Shown in pieces: positions 8,115 to 16,736 of a DNA stretch of 64,000 nt (positions are counted from its first letter, which is position 1; the number at the start of each line of letters is the position of its first letter). The notes under the pieces are model-generated. The model worked only from the letters and a program-made list of their open reading frames with translations, had not been told where the DNA came from and made no database searches. Position numbers and translations under genes: made by a program. Source of the stretch: an uncultured Sulfitobacter sp. (GTDB lineage Bacteria; Pseudomonadota; Alphaproteobacteria; Rhodobacterales; Rhodobacteraceae); assembly GCA_947502265.1 (NCBI GenBank), contig CANMZB010000009.1, positions 100,920 to 164,919 of the forward strand. The letters run 5' to 3'.

Positions 8115-9716
8115 TCATGCCTTCCATGTATTTTTGAAGGCGTAGTAGTTCATCAAGGGGTTGTTCGGATCACCTTTGTACCCCTGTATCTCGTCCGAGA
8201 TAGCGTCAATGAAGTCGTTGAACATCGGCAGGATCACTCCGCCTTCCTCGTTTATCATGCGGCCCATCTCGGAATAGATCGCCTTGCGCTTTTCTACGTC
8301 CAGTTCGGCGCGCGCTTCGAACAGCAATTCGTCAAATTCAGGACGCTTCCAGCGCGTGTCGTTCCAGTCAGCGGTGGACAGATAGGCCGTGCTGTACATC
8401 TGGTCTTGGACAGGACGCCCGCCCCAGTAGGAGGCAGAGAACGGCTGTGCGTTCCAGACTTCGGACCAGTAGCCGTCGTTTGGCTCGCGCTTGATTTCGA
8501 GCGGAATGCCAGCAGCCTGACAGGATTGCTGGAACAGCGATGCGGCATCGATCGCGCCGGGGAATGCGACATCCGCGGTACGCAAGATGATCGGGCTGCC
8601 GTCATGGCCGGATTTCGCGTAATGCTCCTTGGCCTTTTCCAGATCGAAGGGGCGCTGCGGGATGCTGTCGTCGAACAACGGATAGGCCGCGTTGATCGGC
8701 ATGTCGTTCCCGATGCTGCCGTAGCCCTGAAGGATCTTGTCGACCAGTTCCTGACGGTTGACGGCGTATTTCAGCGCCAGCCGCAGGTCGTTGTTGTCGA
8801 AAGGTGCGGTGTCGATATGGGCGATGAACACATAATGCCCGCGGCCCGAGATGTTCTCTACGATCAGATTTGGCGCGCGGTCCAGCAGCTTTGCGATCTT
8901 TGGCTCGACGCGGTTGATGATATCAACCTGACCCGATTGCAGTGCAGCCGTCCGTGCGGTCGCATCGTTGAGAACGATCAACTCAAGGTCGTCGTAATGC
9001 GCGATCTCTTCCTGTGTGCCGCCCCAATAATCATCGCGGCGCGTGGCCGTGGCGCGCACGCCCGGCTCATAGCCTTCCATGACGTAGGGACCGGTGCCAA
9101 TGGCGGCGGTCGGATCGTCGAACCCGCCGTCGGGTTGAATTATCAGGTGATAATCGGCCATCAGATAGGGCAAGTCGGCGCTGCCGATGTCCAGCGTCAC
9201 TTCGAAAACGTCGTCGCCATCGGTGCGCATGCCGGTGATGCCCTTGACGATCCCGAGCGCGCCGGATTTGGAATCCTCGTTTGAATGCCGCTCCATCGTG
9301 CGCATCAGGTCATTTGCGGTTACCGGCTGGCCGTTGGAGAATTTGATCCCTTCACGCACCTTGAAGCGCCAGGTCTTTGCATCGTCGGAACCTTCCCAGC
9401 TTTCTACAACCAACCCCTCAAGCTGGCCATCCGCGGTCACCTCGACCATCGGCTCGCCCCACCACCGGCCAATCGCCAGAGGAACCTGAGACGCCCAAAG
9501 TGCGGGGTCTTGCGTGCTGGTGGATTCACCGCCCTGAATGCCCATGCGGAACGTGCCGCCCACCACAGGCGTGGCCTGCGCGTGTGCGGCTCCGGCGAGC
9601 ATCGAATTCGCAACTGCGGCCGTCACGCCAAGGGCGGCGGCGCGGCTGACGAACTCGCGGCGGGTCATCACGCCTTCGACAACTTTCGCAGTCAGATCTT
9701 TCATGTGGTGATTCAT
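8115..9716 (-). CDS. ABC transporter substrate-binding protein (peptide/opine family), Tat-type signal
   Basis: A 533-residue solute-binding protein of the SBP_bac_5 (DppA/OppA) family. The N-terminus has TRREFVSRAA followed by a moderately hydrophobic stretch and AHAQA, a twin-arginine signal rather than a plain Sec one. The fold-typical segments FKVREGIKFSNGQPVTANDL and YAVNRQELVDKIL are present. The start is chosen at MNHHMKDL, where AGGAGA lies nine bases upstream; ATG at 9704 is a second option. It captures substrate in the periplasm for the DppBC permease encoded next. The ligand may be a short peptide, an opine or another amide; the flanking amidase-type hydrolase favours an acylated or peptide-like compound. 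Confidence 0.9.
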   Translation of the reverse strand: MNHHMKDLTAKVVEGVMTRREFVSRAAALGVTAAVANSMLAGAAHAQATPVVGGTFRMGIQGGESTSTQDPALWASQVPLAIGRWWGEPMVEVTADGQLEGLVVESWEGSDDAKTWRFKVREGIKFSNGQPVTANDLMRTMERHSNEDSKSGALGIVKGITGMRTDGDDVFEVTLDIGSADLPYLMADYHLIIQPDGGFDDPTAAIGTGPYVMEGYEPGVRATATRRDDYWGGTQEEIAHYDDLELIVLNDATARTAALQSGQVDIINRVEPKIAKLLDRAPNLIVENISGRGHYVFIAHIDTAPFDNNDLRLALKYAVNRQELVDKILQGYGSIGNDMPINAAYPLFDDSIPQRPFDLEKAKEHYAKSGHDGSPIILRTADVAFPGAIDAASLFQQSCQAAGIPLEIKREPNDGYWSEVWNAQPFSASYWGGRPVQDQMYSTAYLSTADWNDTRWKRPEFDELLFEARAELDVEKRKAIYSEMGRMINEEGGVILPMFNDFIDAISDEIQGYKGDPNNPLMNYYAFKNTWKA

Positions 9717-9829
9717 CGTATGGTGTCTCCTGGTTGGAATTGGGCGTCTTATGGCGCGCCTAATATGTAATTGATGTGTCAAAGTCGCGCATTTCTGCAC
9801 ATGTCGCAAGGTTTAATGCCCGCAACCCT

Positions 9830-11824
9830 TTATAGCTGGTCGCGGGGGATGCTGTCTTTGTGGTCGCGGGAGTAGACGATCTTATCATTCTCCCACGCCT
9901 CGATCCGGGCGGTCAGGTAGAAAGTGGAGGTATCGCTCCACATGGTGCAATGCGCCTCTGTACGCAGCCGTATGTTGTCTCGTTCCAGCTCGTCCGACCA
10001 ATGGCACGAACCGCGTGCCGAGAGCGGATCGTCAGGGTGGATTTCCCAGCGTTCGCGCGCAACCGAACCATGGATCAGCCCGTGTTCGAGGTCGCGGGTC
10101 TTGCCGAAATCATCCTCGATCACCAGCGTGTGGATGCCTGTCACCATGTCGGTTTCCTGCCGCCGGATGTGATTTTGCAGGCGTAACTCTTCGGTTTGCC
10201 ACGGCTCGGCAGCATCCGGCGGGGCAAAGGCAACTTCGTCGCCGCCGCGTGTCGGGCGCTGGGGTAGGGTGATCGTGCCACTCCCGAGCGTGAGGCTGGC
10301 GGCTTCTGGCGCAGGCCACAGCAGCGGCCAATACGCGGTCGAGATCGACACCCTGATTCGGTGTCCCTTTGGTACACGGTAGGCAATGTGATCGAGATCC
10401 AGCGTGATTTCCTCGGTCTTGCCGGGGTCCATCGGACGCGGGGCTGCGTGGCTTTTGCGGTGGCTGAGGTTCAACACGCCATAGGTGATGCGACTGCTTG
10501 CGCCGTCGGGATGGACGTGGTTGAGGCGCACGGCGATCTGCCCCTGCGCGCGGTCCGAACGGAGCGAAAGCGTGAGGCGCGGCGCCCCGACGATATCCAT
10601 ATCCGCCGAAAGCGGCGCGCTGTCGAACGTGGTCGATAACGCATCATCGCCGCGTTGATCGCCCGGCATTTCGGGGCCAAGCCAGATCGCGCAATACTCG
10701 CCCGATGCCGCGCCGCAGTGGGCGGGGGACGAAACGGTGCGGGTGATCTTCTGTGGCGTGTCACTCAGACCGGTGTCGCTCAGGTGAAGCGTCTGAACGG
10801 GCAGATGACCGGTCGCGCCTTCGCGCTCTGCGATCCACCGGCCCGGTCGCTCGGCATACCACGCGGCGGGGCGCAGCCCGTCCATCAGATAGGCGCGATA
10901 ATCGGGGTCGTCCTTGACGCCGGTTTCATCACCTTTGAGCCATTGGTCCCACCAACGCAACGCCTCCTGTAAAAAGCCGATGCGCGGTTCGGGTACAGCG
11001 AAGTGAGGATATTTATGCACCCATGGCCCGACAATGCCCTTGGCCCCGTCAAGCGCTTCGACCAATTGCGGCACGGCGTTCTTGTAGGAATCGCCCCAGC
11101 CGCCTACGGCCAGCACTTTGGCCTTGATCGCGCTGAAATCCTCGCAGACCGATCCGTGCTGCCAATAGGCATCGCGGCGTTGGTGGCGCAGCCAGACAGA
11201 GGGCAGGAACGGCTCGTTCTCCAGCCGCTCCAACCACATTTCGCGCCAGTTGTCGCGCAATGCGGGGTCGGGCGCGCGGCTGGAATAGCTCCACATTGTC
11301 GCGCCCCAGCCAAGGTTCTCGTTCAGCAGGCAGCCGCCTTTGTAGTGGATGTCGTCCGCAAACCGGTCCACGGTCGAGCATAGGGTGATGATCGCCTTCA
11401 ACGGTTCGGGTGCAAGGGCCGCGACCTGAAGCGAATTGAAACCGCCCCAGCTGATCCCCATCATACCGACGGTGCCGCTGCACCAGTCTTGCGCTGCGGC
11501 CCAATGGATCACTTCCTCCGCATCGGCCAGTTCTTGCGGGGTGTATTCGTCCTCCATCAGGCCTTCGCTGTCGCCATTCCCGCGCGTGTCCACCCGCAAG
11601 CAGGCATAACCGCGCGCAGCGAAGTAAGGGTGGGTCAGGCAGTCGCGTGCGGTGGTGCCGTCGCGTTTGCGATAGGGCAAGAATTCGAGGATCAGCGGGA
11701 CGGGTGCCGCATCCGATCCCTCGGGTCGCCACAGACGCGCGGAAAGGCGGGTGCCGTCTGACAGCACGATGGTATGATCGGGAACTTCGATGAGTCCGGG
11801 GCATGCGTTCGATGTGTTTGTCAT
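9830..11824 (-). CDS. CocE/NonD family hydrolase (X-Pro dipeptidyl-peptidase/acylase type)
   Basis: A 664-residue serine hydrolase. The N-terminal alpha/beta domain has the nucleophile motif GISWGG (Ser125), preceded by RVDTRGNGDSEG and an oxyanion-region tyrosine in FLPYRKRDG. The C-terminal half is the PepX_C jelly-roll domain (LTLSLRSDRAQGQIAVRL onward). Known relatives include X-Pro dipeptidyl peptidase, cocaine esterase and glutaryl-7-ACA acylase. I start at MTNTSN; the open frame reaches 11971 but the extra 49 residues look non-coding. No signal peptide is seen, so it should act in the cytoplasm on imported substrate. It lies 113 bases upstream of the binding-protein gene, same strand. 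Confidence 0.85.
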   Translation of the reverse strand: MTNTSNACPGLIEVPDHTIVLSDGTRLSARLWRPEGSDAAPVPLILEFLPYRKRDGTTARDCLTHPYFAARGYACLRVDTRGNGDSEGLMEDEYTPQELADAEEVIHWAAAQDWCSGTVGMMGISWGGFNSLQVAALAPEPLKAIITLCSTVDRFADDIHYKGGCLLNENLGWGATMWSYSSRAPDPALRDNWREMWLERLENEPFLPSVWLRHQRRDAYWQHGSVCEDFSAIKAKVLAVGGWGDSYKNAVPQLVEALDGAKGIVGPWVHKYPHFAVPEPRIGFLQEALRWWDQWLKGDETGVKDDPDYRAYLMDGLRPAAWYAERPGRWIAEREGATGHLPVQTLHLSDTGLSDTPQKITRTVSSPAHCGAASGEYCAIWLGPEMPGDQRGDDALSTTFDSAPLSADMDIVGAPRLTLSLRSDRAQGQIAVRLNHVHPDGASSRITYGVLNLSHRKSHAAPRPMDPGKTEEITLDLDHIAYRVPKGHRIRVSISTAYWPLLWPAPEAASLTLGSGTITLPQRPTRGGDEVAFAPPDAAEPWQTEELRLQNHIRRQETDMVTGIHTLVIEDDFGKTRDLEHGLIHGSVARERWEIHPDDPLSARGSCHWSDELERDNIRLRTEAHCTMWSDTSTFYLTARIEAWENDKIVYSRDHKDSIPRDQL

Positions 11825-12151
11825 GGCGGCAACCACCGCCCAAGGAGGTGCATTGTCAATCAGTTGCACGATGTTTGATGTAACCGCACAAGTGAGATGC
11901 AGTAAGAATTCGGGCGCGTCACAACCGGTGCGGGTACTCTGCGCGCGCTGTGTGGCTAAAGGCGCACACATTTGAATTCACGGGTAAAGCGAGCGCTACA
12001 AAGTGCTGGATTTGCGTCAATCATCCTGCTTAATGTGGCCTAATAACGGTGAAATCATGGCACGCTTGAACGGGCCAGGTAGCAGTACAGCAAAATTATA
12101 AACCAAGTGACCCGCATAAGACGGGCGCTTTCGAGGTAGAGTGGTAGAATT
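11825..12151. other. Divergent intergenic region between the CocE hydrolase and the adhesin genes
   Basis: These 327 bases must hold the promoters of the minus-strand peptide-uptake operon and of the plus-strand adhesin operon. The part from about 12000 to 12110 is more AT-rich (CCTAATAACGG, AAAATTATAAACC). I see no convincing -35/-10 pair, no long inverted repeat and no supported gene. Confidence 0.5.
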
Positions 12152-15100
12152 ATGAAGGCGATTGATTTCGTCGTCCGCGCAAGTGCGGGCGGTTTGCAGC
12201 GTGGTACTGTGTCGGCAGAGACGCAGAACCAGTTGATCGTGGCCGGAGCCGGTCAGGAAATCTCCATCAACGCGCGACAGACTGACTTTGTCAGCCAGGT
12301 TCGCTCTGGTGATCAGTTGATCATGACGATGGAAGATGGCCGGACCATCACGATCGACAACTTCTTCAATGATAGCGGTGCGGCTAACCGTCTGTTCCTT
12401 TCTACGGACGGCTACCTCAACGAGGTCAGCTTTGCACAGATGAACGAAGGTACGCTTTCGGCTCAATACGGGCCGACGCAGGAATGGGGCAAATGGAGCC
12501 CGTCCGACGAGCTTATTTTCCTTGACCATAACGTGGTCGCAGACGTTCCTCTTGCCCATGGCGAGGACGAAGTGAGCATGCTGGGCTCCGCCCTTTTGGG
12601 CGGTAGCGGCCTTCTGGGTGGTGGTGCGGCTTTGGCGGCCGGTCTTGGCGGTGCGGCGATGATCGCTGGCGGCGGCGGTGATAAGGGTCCAGCACAGCCC
12701 TACGTTGACGATGCAGACAGCAGTGTTCCGGTGGGCGGTGACGACAAAGACAAGGCTTTGACTGTCACCGGCGGCGGTGAGCCGGGCGATGAGGTCACTG
12801 TGACCGTGGGCGACAAGCAGGTCGATACGGTGATTGACGAGGACGGTAAGTTTGACGCTGTTTTTGAAGGCGATAACTTCCCGGATGACGGGAATTATGA
12901 ATCCGATGTGGAAGTCACGAACGAAGACGGCGACAAAATAGATCTGGATGGTCCGTCTTTTGACATCGACACAACGGCGCCAGAACTTACTGTGACTGAA
13001 GGTACTGAATCCACAGGTGATTTCTTTAACGAAGTAAGCTTTGCCGAAGGTGTTACCATCTCTGGTACAGGCGAAGCCAACAGCACGATTGACGTCACAA
13101 TCGCGGGCATCACGCAATCCACAGTGGTGGATGGCGAAGGCGCGTGGACTGTCGGTTGGGCCGTCGGAACGCTGGAAGCAGGCGAATACACCTCCGACGT
13201 GACGCTGGTCACATCGGACAGCTTTGGCAACACCCGCACCTATACGGAAACTCTGGTGGTCGACACGGTCACATCGGTGACCCTCGACGAGACAACATTC
13301 GGGGGCGATGGCGTGATCAACGGTGCCGAACTCGTCGCCGGTGTCAGCTTTAGCGGAACAGCGCAGGCCGGCTCCACCGTCGAGGTGACAGCGGGTAGCG
13401 TGACCCATACCGTGACGGCGACTGCCGAAGGGACATGGACCGCGAGCTTTACCTCGACCGAGATCGCAACCGGCGAATATCAGGGCTCTGTGGCCATTCT
13501 TGCCACCGATGTGCATGGCAACACCGCCACGACATCCGGCACCTTTGATGTGGACACATTGGTGCGTGACTTTAGCATCACGTCTTCCACCGGTGGGGCC
13601 GATGGCGTAATCAACGCGGAAGAATCCGGTCAGGACATGACCGTCACCGGCATGACCGAGCCGGGATCGACTGTTGTGGTTGAACTGGGCGGCGTTTCCG
13701 AGACCGCGACTGTCTCGGCTTCGGGCAGCTGGAGTGCGACGTTTGCCGCAGGCACGATCACCTCGGGCACCTACACCACTATCATCACAGCGACCGCAAC
13801 CGATGCCGCGGGCAACGTGGATGTGGCGACGTCTGATGTGGCCGTAGATACCGAAGCGGGTGTTCTGACGATCTCTCCCGATCCGGTCGAGACAGACGAC
13901 ATCATCAACAAGGTTGAAGCACAAGACGGTGTGGTGCTGAACGGCACGGCGGATGCGGATGCGATCGTCACCGTGACACTGGCGGGCGTCAGCCACGATG
14001 TCGTTACCGGGGCCGATGGCAACTGGGAAGCGTTCTTTAGCGCTGCCGAAGTTGCGCCGGGCGTCTATACTGCGGACATCACAGCGCAAACAACGGATGC
14101 CTACGGCAACTCGCGCTCTGTCTCTGACAGCGTCGAGGTGGATACACGGGTCGATAACCTGTCGGTATCTTCCGTGACCGAAGACAATATCATCAATGCG
14201 ACCGAACGCGCAGACGGTTTCAGTGTCACAGGCAGCACCGAAATCGGCTCCACTTCTGTCGAAGTCACGCTGGGCAGCCAGACGGTTTTTGCGACAGTCG
14301 CAGCCGATGGCAGCTGGAGCGCCGATTTCGACCACTCCGCGATTGATGCAGGCACCTACAACACCGGCATCACTGTCACCGCGACAGACGGTGCGGGCAA
14401 CGTCAAAACCGTCACCAGCGATGTCAATGTCGACACGCAGGTTGATCCGCTGACGATGACAGGCAACTCTGCCGGTGAAGACCAGATCGTCAACGCCGCC
14501 GAAGCGGGGGCGGGCATTGATCTGGCCGGTCAGGTCGAAGCGGGATCATCTGTCACGGTCACATTCGACGGCATGAGCTACGGCGCCGATGTTGACGCGG
14601 CTGGCAACTGGTCTGTGACCATTCCGGCAACGGATGTGCGCGCTGGTACCTACGGTGCTGAAATTTCGGTCGCCGCGACAGATCATGTTGGCAACACCGC
14701 CGTGATCGAAGACACGCTGTCCATCGACACCGACGCACCCGAAGGGCCGGTCATCGCGTCCTTCACCCGCGGCGGCGACGGCATTCGCGGTATCTCTATC
14801 GAGACTGTGATGGTCGATGGCGCGCCGACAGACGACACCACCAGCATCGTTCAGATCGCTACCGACGGCTCGACCAGCGAAGTTGCCGGTGTCGATGGGT
14901 ACAACACGCTGCGCGAAGAGACCGACTTTTTCTTCGAAAGCAATGTGCCGAACGGTTCCCAGTTGATCGTGAATTCCACGGACGAGGCGGGCAACACGTC
15001 AGGTACCTATCTGGTGCTGGACGATGAAGCCCTCACCAGCGCCGTGGACCTGAGCAATCCGGCACTTGGCGAGTACCAGATCGAAAACCTCGATCTTGAA

Positions 15101-15322
15101 TTCGCCGAAGCCGCGAATGTTGTGATTGACGAAGCAAGCCTTCTGGCGCTCTCGACCGAGACCAATACCCTTACCGTTCGCGGTTCGGTGGATGATCGTG
15201 TCACCATTCAGGACGGTGTGCTGACTGGTACACAGGATGTTGATGGCCAGACTTACGACGTCTACTCCGTGGGGGCCGAAGGCACGCTGCTGGTTGATCA
15301 GGATATTCCGGTCACGATCTAA
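12152..15322 (+). CDS. BapA-type large surface adhesin with Ig-like repeats, type I secreted
   Basis: A 1056-residue protein. Residues 1-130 match the BapA prefix-like domain (starts MKAIDFVVRA, with TITIDNFF near 66). A Gly/Ala-rich stretch follows at 147-176. Then come about seven Ig-like repeats of 97-100 residues, starting near residues 175, 272, 372, 470, 569, 667 and 764, most with a DGVIN..E or DxIIN..E motif that probably binds calcium at domain joints. Residues 862-1056 form a unique C-terminus. No RTX nonapeptides are seen. The three following genes encode a dedicated type I secretion system, so export to the cell surface is well supported; a role in adhesion/biofilm is inference from BapA. 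The upstream ribosome site is weak. Confidence 0.85.
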   Translation: MKAIDFVVRASAGGLQRGTVSAETQNQLIVAGAGQEISINARQTDFVSQVRSGDQLIMTMEDGRTITIDNFFNDSGAANRLFLSTDGYLNEVSFAQMNEGTLSAQYGPTQEWGKWSPSDELIFLDHNVVADVPLAHGEDEVSMLGSALLGGSGLLGGGAALAAGLGGAAMIAGGGGDKGPAQPYVDDADSSVPVGGDDKDKALTVTGGGEPGDEVTVTVGDKQVDTVIDEDGKFDAVFEGDNFPDDGNYESDVEVTNEDGDKIDLDGPSFDIDTTAPELTVTEGTESTGDFFNEVSFAEGVTISGTGEANSTIDVTIAGITQSTVVDGEGAWTVGWAVGTLEAGEYTSDVTLVTSDSFGNTRTYTETLVVDTVTSVTLDETTFGGDGVINGAELVAGVSFSGTAQAGSTVEVTAGSVTHTVTATAEGTWTASFTSTEIATGEYQGSVAILATDVHGNTATTSGTFDVDTLVRDFSITSSTGGADGVINAEESGQDMTVTGMTEPGSTVVVELGGVSETATVSASGSWSATFAAGTITSGTYTTIITATATDAAGNVDVATSDVAVDTEAGVLTISPDPVETDDIINKVEAQDGVVLNGTADADAIVTVTLAGVSHDVVTGADGNWEAFFSAAEVAPGVYTADITAQTTDAYGNSRSVSDSVEVDTRVDNLSVSSVTEDNIINATERADGFSVTGSTEIGSTSVEVTLGSQTVFATVAADGSWSADFDHSAIDAGTYNTGITVTATDGAGNVKTVTSDVNVDTQVDPLTMTGNSAGEDQIVNAAEAGAGIDLAGQVEAGSSVTVTFDGMSYGADVDAAGNWSVTIPATDVRAGTYGAEISVAATDHVGNTAVIEDTLSIDTDAPEGPVIASFTRGGDGIRGISIETVMVDGAPTDDTTSIVQIATDGSTSEVAGVDGYNTLREETDFFFESNVPNGSQLIVNSTDEAGNTSGTYLVLDDEALTSAVDLSNPALGEYQIENLDLEFAEAANVVIDEASLLALSTETNTLTVRGSVDDRVTIQDGVLTGTQDVDGQTYDVYSVGAEGTLLVDQDIPVTI

Positions 15323-15323
15323 C

Positions 15324-15346
15324 GCAGCGCCCTTCGGGGCCGCACA
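15324..15346 (+). promoter_or_regulatory. UUCG-capped stem-loop between adhesin and export genes
   Basis: Directly after the adhesin stop, GCGCCC-TTCG-GGGCCGC forms a short GC hairpin with a stable tetraloop and no T-run. It may stabilise the adhesin mRNA or cause partial termination so that adhesin exceeds exporter. Function is inferred. Confidence 0.4.
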
Positions 15347-15434
15347 TAAAGCAACGGGAAGCGGCGGGAAATATCATCGCCGCACCCGATCAGGCAGGCT
15401 AAATAATGAAATACCGGCACTTTAAGGGCAGGAT

Positions 15435-16736
15435 ATGGGGCAGTGTGGAACGAAAACGGCAGGGCTGTGCGCTGCGGCGCTGGCTTTGGCCGGATGTCTT
15501 TCTGACGGTGGCGGGGATGCAGAATCCGTGACCCGTCTGCGCACGCCGCAGACAACCGCCACGCCGACCCATGCCGACAAGATCAACGCCGAAAGCACTA
15601 TCATTCAGAGCCTCGTTGCGCGCCGCTCGGTGCTGCCCGACGGCTCTCCCTATGCGCATGTTGCGACTGCCGTTCTGGCCGCCAATGCGCGCACCGCCGA
15701 AAGCGAGCTGCGCGCGGCACAGTTGCGCGCGCGCGCCGCCTCTAAAAACTGGCTGCCACAGATAGGTCCGCAGATCAGCCTGACATCGCTGAGCAGCGTG
15801 ATCACCAATCTGGTGGTCGAGCAGGTGATCTTTGACAACGGTCGCAAGAAGGGCGAGCGTGAATTTGCCGTGGCCGACGTAGAAGTCGCTGCCGTGGCGC
15901 TGGCAAGCGATACCAACACCCGCGTGCGCACCGGTCTTGATCTATACATCTCCGCCGCCGAGGCGCGCGAGAGATTCGCCCTTGGCGAGCGCACGTTCAA
16001 AGACATGAGCCATTTTGAATGGGTCATGAACGAGCGCGTACAGGGCGGTGTCTCGGACGGATCGGACCTGCACATCCTGCGACAGAAGCTTGGTGAAATC
16101 CGCGCCCGCCAATCCGCAAGCTCGGAAACTGCCAGCACCGCCATTGCAGAGTTGAACGCCATGGCGATCGGTGATCTGGGCAGCTTGCGCGGCATGCCGG
16201 AACTGCCGGTGAACGCAGACCTCGCACAACCGCTGAGCGTGACACAGGCTGAGGCCGAGAAAATCCGCGCCATCGCCGCCGCCAAAATAGACCGCGCAGG
16301 CCAACTGCCGGGCCTGTCCGCAGGTGGCACCGTGGGCGAAGACAGCACATTCGGCCTTAAGCTCGATGGCCTTTTGGGGCTGGGCACGGGGGACCGGCTT
16401 AAAGCCATCGAAGCCACGAAAGAGGCCGCAGGGCGCAGTGTGGCGCAAGCCAACGAAACCGCCAATCGCACGCTGCGCAAGCTGGAAGGCATGATCGCGG
16501 CCAAGGAACGCCAGACCGGCGAAGCCGCAGCCCTTACCGTACAGGCCAGGCGAAACCTTGATGTGTTCCAGTCGCAGTATGATGCAGGCCAGCGGCAGGT
16601 CATGGATGTTGTCGGCGTGTACGAAACCTTTGCGCGCCAGCAGGATGCCGAAGTGGCTCTGAAATACGAGGCCATCCGCCTGCGGATCGAGATGGCCGAG
16701 CTGCTCGGCGTTTTGGTAGATGGAACCGCCATATGA
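15435..16736 (+). CDS. TolC-family outer-membrane lipoprotein of a type I secretion system
   Basis: A 433-residue outer-membrane efflux protein. The N-terminus MGQCGTKTAGLCAAALALAGC ends in a lipobox (ALAGC), so the mature protein is probably acylated at Cys21, as in many OprM/CyaE-like channels. Two coiled-coil regions rich in Ala, Glu and Arg (about residues 60-200 and 260-420) fit the two OEP repeats that build the periplasmic tunnel. It stands 112 bases after the adhesin stop and its TGA overlaps the ATG of the ABC exporter gene. It should form the outer-membrane exit channel for the adhesin. Confidence 0.85.
   Translation: MGQCGTKTAGLCAAALALAGCLSDGGGDAESVTRLRTPQTTATPTHADKINAESTIIQSLVARRSVLPDGSPYAHVATAVLAANARTAESELRAAQLRARAASKNWLPQIGPQISLTSLSSVITNLVVEQVIFDNGRKKGEREFAVADVEVAAVALASDTNTRVRTGLDLYISAAEARERFALGERTFKDMSHFEWVMNERVQGGVSDGSDLHILRQKLGEIRARQSASSETASTAIAELNAMAIGDLGSLRGMPELPVNADLAQPLSVTQAEAEKIRAIAAAKIDRAGQLPGLSAGGTVGEDSTFGLKLDGLLGLGTGDRLKAIEATKEAAGRSVAQANETANRTLRKLEGMIAAKERQTGEAAALTVQARRNLDVFQSQYDAGQRQVMDVVGVYETFARQQDAEVALKYEAIRLRIEMAELLGVLVDGTAI

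Noticed and set aside
12017..14335. 772-codon open frame on the minus strand opposite the adhesin gene
   Set aside because: It is a mirror of the repeat-rich, biased-codon adhesin gene, carries no family motif and is opposite a gene with a clear domain structure and operon context.
12969..14740. Regular repeats as a possible CRISPR array or tandem DNA repeat
   Set aside because: The roughly 295-base periodicity is that of Ig-like protein domains in one reading frame, with diverged DNA, not identical repeats with spacers.
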